Shown here piece after piece: positions 1 to 6,737 of a DNA stretch of 13,272 bases. The position numbers and the translations under genes are program-made. How positions within the stretch are numbered: position 1 is the first letter of the stretch; each line of letters begins with the position of its first letter. The notes beneath the pieces were generated by a model. The model was not told the origin of the DNA, ran no database searches, and saw nothing but the letters and a program-made list of their open reading frames with translations. The stretch is from Baffinella frigidus (Eukaryota; Cryptophyceae; Cryptomonadales; Baffinellaceae): assembly GCA_026770585.1 (NCBI GenBank), contig MU647785.1:32303-45574 (forward strand). The letters run 5' to 3'.

Positions 1-164
1 GAGCGCGCGCGCGAGAGAGAGAGAGAGCGCGCGCGAGAGAGAGAGAGCGCGCGCGCGCGCGAGAGAGAGAGAGAGCGCGCGAGAGAGAGAGAGAGAGCGC
101 GCGCTCGCGCGCGCGCGCGTGCGCGAGAGAGAGAGAGGCGGGGGGGGAGGGAGAGAGAGAGGCG
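1..164. repeat. GA/GC-rich microsatellite
   Basis: Runs of GAGAGA alternate with runs of GCGCGC, then change near 137 into G-rich GGGAGAGA sequence. Alternating GC is a known Z-DNA former and homopurine GA tracts can form triplexes; those are family facts, not shown here. The tract begins at the window edge, so its true length is unknown. The open frame that starts inside it is a by-product of the repeat. Confidence 0.93.
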
Positions 165-171
165 GGAGGTG

Positions 172-395
172 CTCTGTACCCTCCACCAGCAGACCCCTGC
201 GCTCTTGTCCGGTTCCAGACACGTCCACCCAGTGCACTGCCTCTCAGAAAATTTCACTTCAGTCAACTGCCCCCAAGAGCCAAAGCCTTAAGTCAATTGG
301 GTGCTGTGGGAGCACCCTCCCCGGCAACTTACTGCCGAGGATCCGCAGTTGACTTAAGGTTAAATATCCTGGCTAAAAGTGCAGTGGGCTTCGAA
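172..395 (+). repeat. Left outer inverted arm
   Basis: This stretch pairs with 2548-2775 on the opposite strand. Anchors I aligned by eye: 246-273 against 2674-2701 (24 of 28 bases), 286-296 against 2651-2661 (11 of 11), 332-346 against 2591-2605 (15 of 15) and 365-383 against 2550-2568 (16 of 19). Within the arm, CCTTAAGTCAA (286-296) and TTGACTTAAGG (349-359) also form a local inverted repeat, so it can fold on itself. Similarity outside 246 is weaker. Confidence 0.7.
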
Positions 396-401
396 GGAGA
401 C

Positions 402-423
402 TTCGACCGATAATCCGGTCGAA
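402..423. repeat. Short hairpin
   Basis: TTCGACCG at 402-409 pairs with CGGTCGAA at 416-423 around a six-base loop. It lies in the part of the left arm that has no match in the right arm. A similar GACCGG hairpin occurs at 7250-7265. Confidence 0.6.
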
Positions 424-466
424 ATGTCGGGTAATAACATGTCACTGTACCGAGCAATGCTTAATA

Positions 467-559
467 GTACCACGAAAATACAAGGACTGGTTTGCGAAAA
501 TAAATGGACTGATTTGCGTAGTACCACGAAAATAAATGGACTGATCTGCGAAGCCCACT
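467..559 (+). repeat. Imperfect tandem copies of a GTACCACGAAAAT repeat
   Basis: GTACCACGAAAAT occurs at 467 and 521, and the following AAATGGACTGAT(T/C)TGCG occurs twice, near 502 and 534, giving two to three imperfect units of roughly 25-50 bp. A further dispersed copy with the same downstream GAAGCCCACT lies at 3247-3285. No function is evident; short frames that cross it are incidental. Confidence 0.7.
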
Positions 560-733
560 TTGTTGTTGACAAGAACCCGAGGCGGGCCCTTGCACATTTT
601 TTTAGTTTTTTTCAATATTAAATACTTTAATATTACTGGTAGTACGAATGAAATGTGCAGTAATTTTCGTTGCCAGGAAATGAAAGACAAACAGGTTTCC
701 CCAGATGAGTTCGAAGCACCACAGCTGTGTCTG

Positions 734-1010
734 AAGTTGACAAGTTTGTACGAGGGGTTGACTTTCGCGAAACCGGGTGCTGGCAGGAAGCAGCTTCGTT
801 CTGCGAACAGATGATAAGTTGACAGGTTTGTACGGGGGTTGACTTTACAGGCAGCCGCGTCGTTCACAGCTGTGGCTTAAGTTGACAAGTTTGACTTTAC
901 AGGCAGCCGCCTCGTTCACAGCTGTGTCTTAAGTTGACAAGTTTGTACGTGTCTTAAGTTGACAAATTTGTATGGGGGGTGATTTTACAGGCAGCGTCTT
1001 CGTTCTGCGA
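734..1010 (+). repeat. Irregular minisatellite of AAGTTGACAAGTTTG units
   Basis: Five copies of AAGTTGACA(A/G)(G/A)TTTG start at 734, 816, 879, 931 and 956. They are joined by variable linkers that themselves repeat, such as GACTTTACAGGCAGC and TCGTTCACAGCTGTG; TTCGTTCTGCGAACAGATGAT occurs near 796 and 1000. Unit spacing ranges from 25 to 82 bp, so this is a mosaic and not a clean tandem array. The core resembles the TTAAGTTGAC/GTCAACTTAA motif in the outer arms and at 11547-11622. Confidence 0.75.
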
Positions 1011-1061
1011 ACAGATGATCGAAGCGGTCCGCTTTCGCCGATTCCGCATGTCCGCTCCCCC

Positions 1062-1137
1062 CTCGAGAATGCTGGAGGATCCTATTTATATGTGGGGATG
1101 TAAATATTTGTACCAGGATAGGGTATTCCAACCTCGT
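1062..1137 (+). repeat. Left inner inverted arm
   Basis: These 76 bases align without gaps to the reverse complement of 2445-2520 with 64 identities. Most of the 12 differences are transitions. The 1091-1120 part also matches the dispersed GTACCAGG repeat described at 2247-2300 and 10681-10762. Confidence 0.85.
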
Positions 1138-1346
1138 GACTGTGCTAATTTCGCAGAGTTCCGCATGTCCGCTCCCCCACCCTTATCTCAAAATGAACAC
1201 TTCTAGAAGTCGTTTTCCTAAAGTCAATTTCCCTACAAAATCCGTTAACTTTTTGTTTACTCTACGCATAAGTTGACGTAAGTTGATGGATTTGTAGGGG
1301 AAGTGTCTTTGGTTTTGGTGCCACACAGCGGACTTGTAGGGGTTTT

Positions 1347-1414
1347 TGAATAACCCCTAAGCGATAAGACCTGGGACCCTACGGTAGGCAACCCGTAGGG
1401 ACATAGGGGGGTTC
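1347..1414 (+). repeat. Dispersed repeat with CCCTACGGTAGG core, copy 1
   Basis: This segment from TGAATAACCC to GGGGGGTTC reappears in inverted orientation at 9777-9845 with a one-base length difference and strong similarity over its whole length. Internally, CCCTACGGTAGG (1377-1388) and CCCGTAGGG give it pairing potential. It probably represents a non-autonomous element family of its own. Confidence 0.8.
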
Positions 1415-1562
1415 CTACGGCGGAATCGTGTTTGCCGATTCCGCATGTCCGTTCCCCCACAAGCCCTCCGATCACTTATCAGCCACCGGGGGCTTCACGG
1501 ATACAGTCCATCTAAACTATTTGTACTAGAGTCTTATCCATTGCCCTGGAACCTAACCGGGA

Positions 1563-1586
1563 TTTCACCTTGAGTTCAAGGTGAAA
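1563..1586. repeat. Perfect 11 bp hairpin
   Basis: TTTCACCTTGA (1563-1573) and TCAAGGTGAAA (1576-1586) are exact reverse complements separated by GT. No T tract follows, and in this eukaryotic context I do not read it as a terminator. It sits just outside the foldback at 1600-1829. Confidence 0.7.
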
Positions 1587-1599
1587 AGGTCTTCGCTAA

Positions 1600-1829
1600 G
1601 TGATCCACCCGCGACCGGACGGAGAATACTACTTGTAAAAGGTAATTGTAAGTCTGATTTGTACCAAGCGCGTCTGGTTTGTACCATGAATTTTCTCCAT
1701 GTCCGGTAAATTTGTAGGTAAAAGTGCAATTGTAAGGCTTTTTCCTGGTACAAACCGGAAGTGCCATACAATCTACTTTTATCCGTAGTATTCTCAGTCC
1801 GGGCGCGGAAGCCCTCCGAAGTGGATCAC
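1600..1829. mobile_element. Diverged foldback element
   Basis: GTGATCCAC (1600-1608) is mirrored by GTGGATCAC (1821-1829). Inside, GCGACCGGACGGAGAATACT (1611-1630) pairs imperfectly with GTATTCTCAGTCCGGGCGCG (around 1788-1807). The arms then carry ACTTGTAAAAGG-like and TTTGTACC-like motifs toward a centre near 1700. The right arm has an extra CCCTCCGAA-type stretch. The structure resembles a foldback MITE; no flanking duplication was identified. Confidence 0.65.
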
Positions 1830-2057
1830 ATCGAGGCTGGAATGTTTGCCCTTTCCTTCGGTCAGAGCCTCGGATTCGAGGCTCCGGCCCAAGGAAATGG
1901 CTTGTGTTTGCCTTTTCATTTAATCCATTCCGCATGTCCGCTCCCCGCCACTCTAATCTTCGTATACGTTGTATACTTGGATATATAGGACTCTGGGTAG
2001 GTGACTCTCTAGAGCATCTTCTGCTCTCGTGTCTCGCCAACCCTGAGTCTATCATAG

Positions 2058-2215
2058 GGTAACGGACTGAACGTCGGGTAGTTGATCCTACGTTATTGAC
2101 TACGGTAGGCCGTAGGGGCCTAGGGGGGCTCCTACGAAAAACTCGGGCCCAGGGCCCCTACGCCCTACCGTAGTACATACCGTAGGCTCAACTGCACAGA
2201 ATTCAGTCCGTTACC
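2058..2215. mobile_element. 158 bp foldback (MITE-like) element
   Basis: The ends GGTAACGGACTGAA (2058-2071) and TTCAGTCCGTTACC (2202-2215) are exact 14 bp terminal inverted repeats. Inside, AGTTGATCCTACG pairs with CGTAGGCTCAACT (12 of 13) and the segment from ACTACGGTAGG pairs with that ending CCTACCGTAGT, so nearly the whole element folds into one hairpin with a loop near 2130. No convincing target-site duplication is seen. It carries two copies of the palindromic core that recurs in other elements of this window. Confidence 0.8.
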
Positions 2216-2246
2216 TATCTCGAGAGCACTGAAGCACCCTGTGTGC

Positions 2247-2300
2247 ATGTAGGGGTGTAAGGTTTTGTACCAGGTACGGGCGGGCTTGGTCACGTTCCTC
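2247..2300 (+). repeat. Dispersed GTACCAGG repeat
   Basis: These 54 bases align without gaps to 10709-10762 with 44 identities, and the first half also resembles 1089-1122. The conserved parts are ATGTAGGG, GTACCAG, ACGGGC and TGGTCACGTT. Confidence 0.8.
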
Positions 2301-2444
2301 CCAGAATTTCTGCAAGCCCCCCTGCCACACAGCTCCCACACGAGAGTGCGAGAGGGGCCTATTGAAAACCGAGATGTAGCCTGTGTCTAGTAACTTTCAT
2401 TGCCTTCCGAGTCATCCTGCGCTTTTGTGCACAGAAGTTTCGAG

Positions 2445-2520
2445 ACGAGGTTGGAATGCCCTATCCGAGTACATTTGTTTACACTCCCACGTGTGAATAG
2501 GCTCCTCCAGCATTCTCGAG
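2445..2520 (-). repeat. Right inner inverted arm
   Basis: Reverse complement of this 76 bp segment matches 1062-1137 at 64 of 76 positions without a gap. Confidence 0.85.
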
Positions 2521-2547
2521 CGGTCCCGCCTCACAGCTTTGACAGCG

Positions 2548-2775
2548 AATGCACTGCTAGCCAGGACATTTTGCCGTAAGTCAACTTGTGGCGGATCCTC
2601 GGCAGCAAGATGCCATTTCGTTTAGATGGACCTGCGCCCAGCGCTGGCATTTGACTTAAGGCCAGGCCTTTCCGGGGCGGTTGACTTAGGTGAAATGTTC
2701 TGGCTCGCAGTGGAATGGCTATGCGATGTCGACCTCTGCCCGGGTCCTACTACGGGGGAGGGCTAGTTGGCAACA
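2548..2775 (-). repeat. Right outer inverted arm
   Basis: Counterpart of 172-395 in opposite orientation. The strongest block is GCGGATCCTCGGCAG at 2591-2605. Similarity becomes weak beyond about 2705, so the outer boundary is an estimate. Confidence 0.65.
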
Positions 2776-3056
2776 GATCGGATAGAATACTTTATCTTGC
2801 AGTTGTCATTGCCGTTATGTGTGGGTGTTTCCGGCAACTTTTGCCGATTTCAAGGGAAAATAATAAAAGGACGTAGGCCTTCTATTATTTTCAATGTAGG
2901 ATTCATAAGTAAAATTGCCTATGCCATAGTAATTTCTCCAATGATTTCTCCTACGAAACAATGAAAATGGCCCCAATACCAGAAACGAAATTCTCCCATC
3001 AGGGATCTTGCGTGGAGATGCGTGTCCTGGATGGTGAGTAAGCCAACACCATACCC
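2776..3056. other. Unassigned sequence, partly AT-rich
   Basis: No gene is supported. The 2856-2960 part is clearly more AT-rich than its surroundings. GAAAATAATA (2856-2865) pairs with TATTATTTTC (2883-2892), with AAGG/CCTT extending the stem, and GGCAA-CTT-TTGCC makes a small hairpin near 2833. Confidence 0.5.
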
Positions 3057-3079
3057 ATGCGCCCGGAATCCGGGCGCAT
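3057..3079. repeat. GC-rich hairpin, 11 bp arms
   Basis: ATGCGCCCGGA and TCCGGGCGCAT are exact reverse complements around a single A. It lies between two copies of ATGGTGAGTAA (3031-3041 and 3134-3144) that match the eukaryotic 5' splice-site consensus; without an adjoining coding exon this may be chance. Confidence 0.65.
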
Positions 3080-3246
3080 CTGTGGGGGCTTGACTTCACC
3101 GATTTGCCCACAAGTCGCCTCCAGGGTGGCTGAATGGTGAGTAACCGCTGTGTCCCTCGAGCAGGAACGACGCGACTGGAAAAGTCGAAGATGTGACCAT
3201 GGCCGAAGAGCTATGAGAGTTGGGGGGCATGGAGCGATGCGTTTTC

Positions 3247-3285
3247 GTACCACGAAAATGAATGGAACGATCTGTGAAGCCCACT
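3247..3285 (+). repeat. Dispersed copy of the 521-559 repeat
   Basis: GTACCACGAAAAT, then ATGGAACGATCTGTGAAGCCCACT with a few changes, matches 521-559. This shows that the unit is dispersed and not private to the left foldback. Confidence 0.75.
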
Positions 3286-3360
3286 GTGTGGAATTACACC
3301 ACGTTTCATTTGGGGCGTGAGTCTGAGCAGGACCTAGAAAGAGACGTCAGAGGTCTGCGG

Positions 3361-3473
3361 TACAGGGGTACCTCGCTCAGGAGAAACTGCCGCCCCCCTA
3401 GGACAACCACAGGCATGGGCCTACTGTAGGGTCCTGGGGGGGAGCGCTTTCTTATGAGCGAGGTACCCCTGTA
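3361..3473. mobile_element. TA-flanked MITE, family 1, copy A
   Basis: The left end reads TA-CAGGGGTACCTCGCTCA and the right end TGAGCGAGGTACCCCTG-TA, an exact terminal inverted repeat with TA on both sides. The 113 bp includes a C-rich stretch, CCTAGGAC, a CCTACTGTAGGG palindrome at 3420-3431 and a G-rich stretch, so the element folds on itself. TA flanks and a small non-coding body fit a Tc1/mariner-type (Stowaway-like) MITE; that assignment is inferred from structure only. Confidence 0.88.
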
Positions 3474-3539
3474 GAGCACACAAGACACGGGAAAGCAGCG
3501 TTCACAGGGGCACATCGTTAGTATGGAGGCGCGCCCCTC

Positions 3540-3660
3540 TACAGGGGTACCTCGCTCACAAGAAACCGCCCCCCCCTAGGACCCTACAGTAGGGCCATGA
3601 CTAGGGTCCTATGGTGGTCCTAGGGGAGCTGCGGTTTCTTATGAGCGAGGTACCCCTGTA
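3540..3660. mobile_element. TA-flanked MITE, family 1, copy B
   Basis: Ends are the family 1 inverted repeat, extended inward by AAGAAACCGC on the left and GCGGTTTCTT on the right. The CCCTACAGTAGGG palindrome sits at 3582-3594. This copy is immediately followed by a partial second unit (3661-3815), giving a left-right-right arrangement. Confidence 0.88.
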
Positions 3661-3686
3661 GGACCCTACAGTAGGCCTATCGTACT

Positions 3687-3790
3687 TATCCCTTGAGTGG
3701 TGAGTAGGCGCATACGCCCTACCGTAGGGTCCCAGGACCTGCCTAGGACCTCAGGGGGTGTATTTGGACACCCTCGCCACTTCAGAGATA
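3687..3790. mobile_element. TA-flanked MITE, family 2, copy a
   Basis: The left end TATCCCTTGAGTGGTGAG and the right end CTCGCCACTTCAGAGATA are imperfect inverted repeats with TA at each tip; the element is 104 bp. It contains CCCTACCGTAGGG at 3717-3729 and CCTGCCTAGGACCT. It lies inside a partial family 1 unit, between its internal segment and its right end, which suggests insertion into an older family 1 copy. Confidence 0.82.
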
Positions 3791-3796
3791 GGGAGG

Positions 3797-3815
3797 TGAG
3801 CGAGGTACCCCTGTA
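3797..3815. mobile_element. Isolated right end of MITE family 1 (C)
   Basis: TGAGCGAGGTACCCCTGTA is an exact family 1 right end with no left end of its own. Together with 3661-3686, which matches family 1 interior, it forms a truncated second unit split by the family 2 element. Confidence 0.8.
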
Positions 3816-3903
3816 CTGGACGCATAGCATGACAGCGGAAAGCTCACACAAGTTCAGTGCAGGGAGAGACGTTAGGGAGAAGCCCAAATGCTCCACAGCG
3901 CCG

Positions 3904-4031
3904 TACAGGGGTACCTCGCTCATACGAAACGCCCCCCCCCGCCCCCCTAGGACCACCATAAGACCCTAGGCCTAGGCGTAGTGTAGGGTCCAAGGGGGGG
4001 GGCAGTTGCTTATGAGCGAGGTACCCCTGTA
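3904..4031. mobile_element. TA-flanked MITE, family 1, copy D
   Basis: Left TACAGGGGTACCTCGCTCAT and right ATGAGCGAGGTACCCCTGTA are exact inverted ends. The body has long C and G tracts and a degenerate version of the central palindrome (GTAGTGTAGGG). At 128 bp it is slightly longer than copies A and B. A second, truncated unit follows directly. Confidence 0.87.
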
Positions 4032-4110
4032 GAACCATCATAGGACCCTAGGCATGGTCCTACTGTAGGGTCCTAGAGGGGGGCGCTTTCTTATGAGCGA
4101 GGTACCCCTA
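4032..4110. mobile_element. Truncated MITE, family 1 (E)
   Basis: The segment has CCTACTGTAGGG (4059-4070), a G-rich stretch, TTTCTTATGAGCGAGGTACCCC and TA, so it matches the right half of family 1 but has no left end. Its tip reads CCCCTA where the other copies read CCCCTGTA, exactly where the family 2 element begins, so the two-base loss may be linked to that insertion. Confidence 0.78.
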
Positions 4111-4213
4111 TCCCGCAAGTGGCGAGTAGGCGCATACTCCCTACCGTAGGGCCCTTGGACCTGCCTAGGACCTGTTGGGGGTCTATTGGGACCCCCTCGC
4201 CACTTGAGGGATA
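4109..4213. mobile_element. TA-flanked MITE, family 2, copy b
   Basis: Ends are TATCCCGCAAGTGGCGAG and CTCGCCACTTGAGGGATA with TA at both tips; 105 bp. It is in the same orientation as copy a, with CCCTACCGTAGGG at 4139-4151. It abuts the tip of a truncated family 1 unit. Confidence 0.85.
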
Positions 4214-4440
4214 TCGCCTCGCGACCCGCGCCCATTCCACACTCACACCAATCCTCCCTCCGTCTTCCGTACCCCGCCTTCATCTCTTTCCCTCTTTCTC
4301 TCGCTGTTTTTTCAAATCTGTCTGTGTGTCTCTGCGTGATTTTCTTGCTGTCCCTTTCTCTTTTTGTTTTCTCTCCTGGTGTTTTACAGTTGTTGTTTTC
4401 TGACGCTTTGTTTCCCATAACGTTTCTGACTCACTTCTGC
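4214..4440 (+). other. Pyrimidine-rich tract, no gene seen
   Basis: The plus strand is strongly C/T-rich from about 4235 to 4400, with CTTTCC, TTTCTCTC and TGTGTGTC runs. It ends in a TTTTGTTTTCTCTCC-type tract and TTTTACAG, which resembles a eukaryotic 3' splice site near 4388. The frame after it (4443-4736, up to 97 codons) shows no recognisable domain, so an exon there is possible but unsupported. Confidence 0.4.
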
Positions 4441-4830
4441 ACATGAGGAGAAACCTGTACACATCCGCGTCCCCCCCTCCCTCAACTCTACTGACTTCTG
4501 TATATTTGGGGACTCCCCTACATCTGCTTGGTTTGACATCTGAGTTATCCGTGGTTGAAGCTCTTGTGAGCTTAACGATGGGATACCAGATGGGCCTTCA
4601 GCCGACTTGCTGGTCCTGGTGTGTGTGTGAGCATGGGAGCGATGTCGCATACTTTCAAATGCCCGATGAGGAAACGAACTTCGTACCCGTTCGCCGGTTT
4701 CTGCCGCGATCCTCTGCACCGGGGGGGCTGAGGTGATCCGAAAGGAAGCATGGCATTTCTGCAGAACAAGTTCCGGTGTCCGCTTGTGGAGGGTGTGAGA
4801 ATAACCTGAAGGACCCAAAGAATCTCTTTC
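4441..4830. other. Unassigned sequence
   Basis: No gene, RNA or repeat that I can support. Open frames exist on both strands (about 97 codons plus, up to 161 codons minus), but the minus frame begins inside a MITE and neither shows a known motif. CTGAAGGACCCAAAG at 4808-4822 is similar to the GGACCTAAA unit repeated at 11900-12133. Confidence 0.4.
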
Positions 4831-4933
4831 TATCCCTTGAGTGGCGAGGGGGTCAAAATTGGCCCCCAAGAGGTCCTAGGCAGGTCCTAGCGCCCTGCAG
4901 TAGGGCGCATGAGCCTACTCGGCACTCAAGGGA
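4831..4933. mobile_element. MITE, family 2, copy c, opposite orientation
   Basis: It begins TATCCCTTGAGTGGCGAGGG, which corresponds to the right end of copies a and b, and ends CGGCACTCAAGGGA, so it lies in the reverse orientation. The right TA is mutated to AA. The central palindrome is CCCTGCAGTAGGG (4893-4905). Confidence 0.78.
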
Positions 4934-5007
4934 AACATATCCCCCCCCCTTCCCTCCTTCGTCCCAGTGTTCCTCCGCTATTGCCTGGATTTCAAAGAAT
5001 TGTCATC

Positions 5008-5108
5008 TACAGGTGTACCTCGTTCATAACCCCCCCCCCCCCCTAGGACCCTATTAGAACCCTGCCTAGGGCCCTGTGGGCGTTTCTCGTGGACGAGGTA
5101 GCCTTGTA
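5008..5108. mobile_element. Degenerate MITE, family 1, copy F
   Basis: Left end TACAGGTGTACCTCGTTCATAA and right end GGACGAGGTAGCCTTGTA are diverged family 1 termini with TA kept on both sides. A run of 14 C (5030-5043) replaces the usual C-rich segment. It is older or less constrained than copies A, B and D. Confidence 0.78.
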
Positions 5109-5142
5109 CCTGGCAGGTTGGTCTAGGGGATGTACACCGGGA

Positions 5143-5288
5143 TACAGGGGTACCTCGCTTATAAGAAACAGCCCCCCCCAGGACCCTACGGTAAGACCTA
5201 AGATAGAGGACCTCAAGGACCTAAAGGATGCCCAGGGCCCTATGGTCATCCAGGGGGGGGGGCTTTTCTTATGGGCGAGATCGCCTGG
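5143..5288. mobile_element. Degenerate MITE, family 1, copy G
   Basis: The left end TACAGGGGTACCTCGCTTAT is nearly intact. The right end TTTTCTTATGGGCGAGATCG has lost the GGTACCCCTGTA tip. The centre contains GAGGACCTCAAGGACCTAAAGG (5209-5230), two units of the 9 bp GGACCTAAA repeat found as a 26-unit array at 11900-12133. Confidence 0.75.
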
Positions 5289-5777
5289 GAAGTTGCAGGG
5301 TGCGCGGGGTTGTGGGGGGGTTGCTTGGTGCACCGCTCAATACGGTTCTACTTCTAACTGGGGGGGGGGGTGCTGTATTTATGCACAGTGTCTTGGCGAA
5401 GTCGTGGGAGGGACTGATGGCACCTGAGTTTCAGGCTGAAAAAAAATGTTGAGAATGGTTCATGGGTTCTCGTCGGCCACACTAGGTTCAGTGCAGGCAG
5501 ATTATGTCAGGCATGTGTGACAAACTCAAGCATGTGTGCCACACTGCCACGTCAGATCAGCACGCAGGAGGTCCGGGGATACTAGCCTAATAGGGTATCC
5601 CCAGACTCCCCCTCACGAGGCTATGAGGGTGAGTGGACTATCCTATTGGGGTCGTATCCCCAGATGGGTGGTAGACGACCGACCACAAACGTTCGTTATG
5701 GGAAGCGTTCAGTCCTGGATAGCTTCGAACCCGGCATTTGTTGAAAGGCCTGTATCAATCAAGTGTCCAGTACACGC
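5289..5777. other. Unassigned sequence with G tract and direct repeat
   Basis: A run of 11 G lies at 5360-5370. TATCCCCAGA with a preceding CCTA(A/T)T(A/G)GGG occurs twice, near 5587-5606 and 5642-5664, around CCTCACGAGGCTATGAGGG, which can form a small hairpin. GCATGTGTG also occurs twice near 5510-5540. No coding evidence. Confidence 0.5.
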
Positions 5778-5813
5778 GTACGCCCTACCGTAGGCTCATA
5801 CGGTAGGGCGTAC
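5778..5813. repeat. 15 bp-arm hairpin of the CCCTACCGTA type
   Basis: GTACGCCCTACCGTA (5778-5792) and TACGGTAGGGCGTAC (5799-5813) are exact reverse complements around GGCTCA. The arms equal the TACGCCCTACCGTAGGG core of family 2 MITEs. The following TAGGGCCCTAGGACCTGCCTA (5826-5846) also matches family 2 interior, so this may be a remnant whose outer ends are gone. Confidence 0.78.
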
Positions 5814-5889
5814 ACGTAACTCCCGATAGGGCCCTAGGACCTGCCTACGACCTCTTTGAGGTCAAGTTTAATCCCACGGGCAGTTGCCC

Positions 5890-5975
5890 ACTGAATTGCA
5901 CTTGTTAGGTGCCCTAATTGCACCTGTTACAAGTGACTAAATTGCACCAAGGTGTCAAGTGACTAAATTGCACCA
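5890..5975 (+). repeat. Tandem repeat around AATTGCACC, ~26 bp unit
   Basis: CAAGTGACTAAATTGCACCA is present at 5930-5949 and 5956-5975, a 26 bp period. Two weaker units with GAATTGCACTTGTTA and TAATTGCACCTGTTA precede it. Confidence 0.75.
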
Positions 5976-6107
5976 GAAAATCCTGGCAGTTAATTGTCTC
6001 GAGGAAATCGACTTTTGGTGAAAGGTTCGTAGTCCACCGTGTGGTAGAGGTTACATCTCAGTTACCGCCCGTTGTGGACGTTCCCGACCGGCGGCTTCAA
6101 GGGACCG

Positions 6108-6251
6108 TACAGGGGTACCTCGCTCATAAGAAACCGCCTTCCCCTGGGACCCTCCTACAGTAGGGCTATGCCTAGGGTCCTAGGATCCTACCGCGGTCCT
6201 GGGGGGCGGGGCGGTTTCTTATGAGCGAGGTTGATCAGAGGTACCTCTGTG
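6108..6251. mobile_element. MITE, family 1, copy H, interrupted right end
   Basis: The left end TACAGGGGTACCTCGCTCAT and the inner arms AAGAAACCGC/GCGGTTTCTT are intact. The right end reads ATGAGCGAGG, then about 10 extra bases (TTGATCAGAG), then GTACCTCTGTG, so a short insertion split the terminal repeat and the last TA became TG. The central CCTACAGTAGGG is at 6154-6165. Confidence 0.82.
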
Positions 6252-6545
6252 CACCACCAGGAGATGCCTCGGAGTTGCCAACAAGTCCTTGTTTAAACAG
6301 TTTTCAAGATTTTTTTCTTTTTTTCCCGCTAAGCTCGCCTCATTTCTGCGCCGTGCAATTCTCTTTCGAATAAAGTGCACACGTGCCAACAAGTGACGGA
6401 GCGCAGTTCGTAGAGCCCCGGTGGGGTTCAGCGCCTTGTTGGCAAGTCCCTCTCCAACAGGGAAAACTTTCTCATCCCGGCAGGGTGCCCGTTCGCCCGA
6501 GCACGCAGGAGAGAGGAATAAGGACAAATCTTTCAACCTATCTGA
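6252..6545. other. Unassigned sequence with GCCAACAAG repeats
   Basis: GCCAACAAG occurs at about 6278 and at 6385-6393, and its reverse complement CTTGTTGGC at 6435-6443. A T-rich run lies at 6308-6326. No tRNA cloverleaf or coding signal was found. Confidence 0.45.
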
Positions 6546-6600
6546 TACGAGCTCGTACGAAGCTTCGTACGAGGTTCGTACGAGCTCGTACGAAGCTTCT
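6546..6600. repeat. GTACGAGC/GTACGAAGC palindrome cluster 1
   Basis: The segment is built from TACGAGCTCGTA and TACGAAGCTTCGTA palindromes sharing TACGA ends: TACGAGCTCGTACGAAGC, then TTCGTACGAGGTTCGTACG and again. Each half is self-complementary, so many alternative hairpins are possible. It translates as RTKLRTS-like or SSYEASYE-like repeats in different frames, which are incidental. Confidence 0.88.
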
Positions 6601-6737
6601 TGGTAAGATCCTGGAGGATCCGGTCCTTTAGGTCCTTTAGATTCTTCGAGCTCCCAACATAGGCGGACACCGGAACTGGTTCTGCAGAAAAGCCATGCTT
6701 CCCGGTCAAGGGGAAATGACCACTTTCCCATGATCCG

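Larger units (their letters stand above)
1041..1946 (+). repeat. Four dispersed copies of ATTCCGCATGTCCGCTCCCC
   Basis: The 20 bp motif occurs at 1041-1060 and 1927-1946 exactly, at 1438-1457 with one change, and at 1159-1177 without its first base. All four are in the same orientation. The sequence between the copies differs, so the motif is either a conserved part of a shuffled repeat or a binding site carried by it. No further copy was seen outside 172-2775. Confidence 0.8.
172..2775. mobile_element. Candidate large foldback element with long diverged inverted arms
   Basis: Sequence at 172-395 reappears in inverted orientation at 2548-2775, and a second inverted pair lies inside at 1062-1137 and 2445-2520. 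Collinear inverted order of both pairs is what an element with very long terminal inverted repeats would show. The left arm carries about 635 bp (roughly 424-1061) that the right arm lacks, so it has an insertion or the right arm a deletion. No transposase-like frame is present. The outer limits are approximate because similarity fades, and I could not identify a target-site duplication. It may instead be several related dispersed repeats that landed in opposite orientations. Confidence 0.55.

Noticed and set aside
734-974. CRISPR array
   Set aside because: The repeats are only ~15-19 bp, unequal in spacing (25-82 bp), and the linkers are themselves repeated; this is a minisatellite mosaic.
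1563-1586. Rho-independent terminator
   Set aside because: The hairpin has no following T run, and all other evidence points to eukaryotic nuclear DNA.
1576-2055. 159-codon minus-strand frame in the left foldback
   Set aside because: It crosses both arms of the 1600-1829 foldback and the dispersed motifs; no transposase motif or other domain is visible.
3031-3144. Two ATGGTGAGTAA consensus 5' splice sites as evidence of a gene
   Set aside because: No plausible exon precedes either site, and the two are part of a weakly repeated sequence.
4384-4869. 161-codon minus-strand frame
   Set aside because: Its first residues are translated from a family 2 MITE end, and no domain or consistent bias follows.
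5089-5427. 112-codon plus-strand frame with EDLKDLKD
   Set aside because: It lies mostly within MITE copy G and its G tract; the DLK part is two units of the dispersed 9 bp repeat.
6384-6443. Possible tRNA or structured RNA around GCCAACAAG ... CTTGTTGGC
   Set aside because: A 9 bp stem exists, but the interior has no T-loop GTTCRA motif in place or cloverleaf arms.
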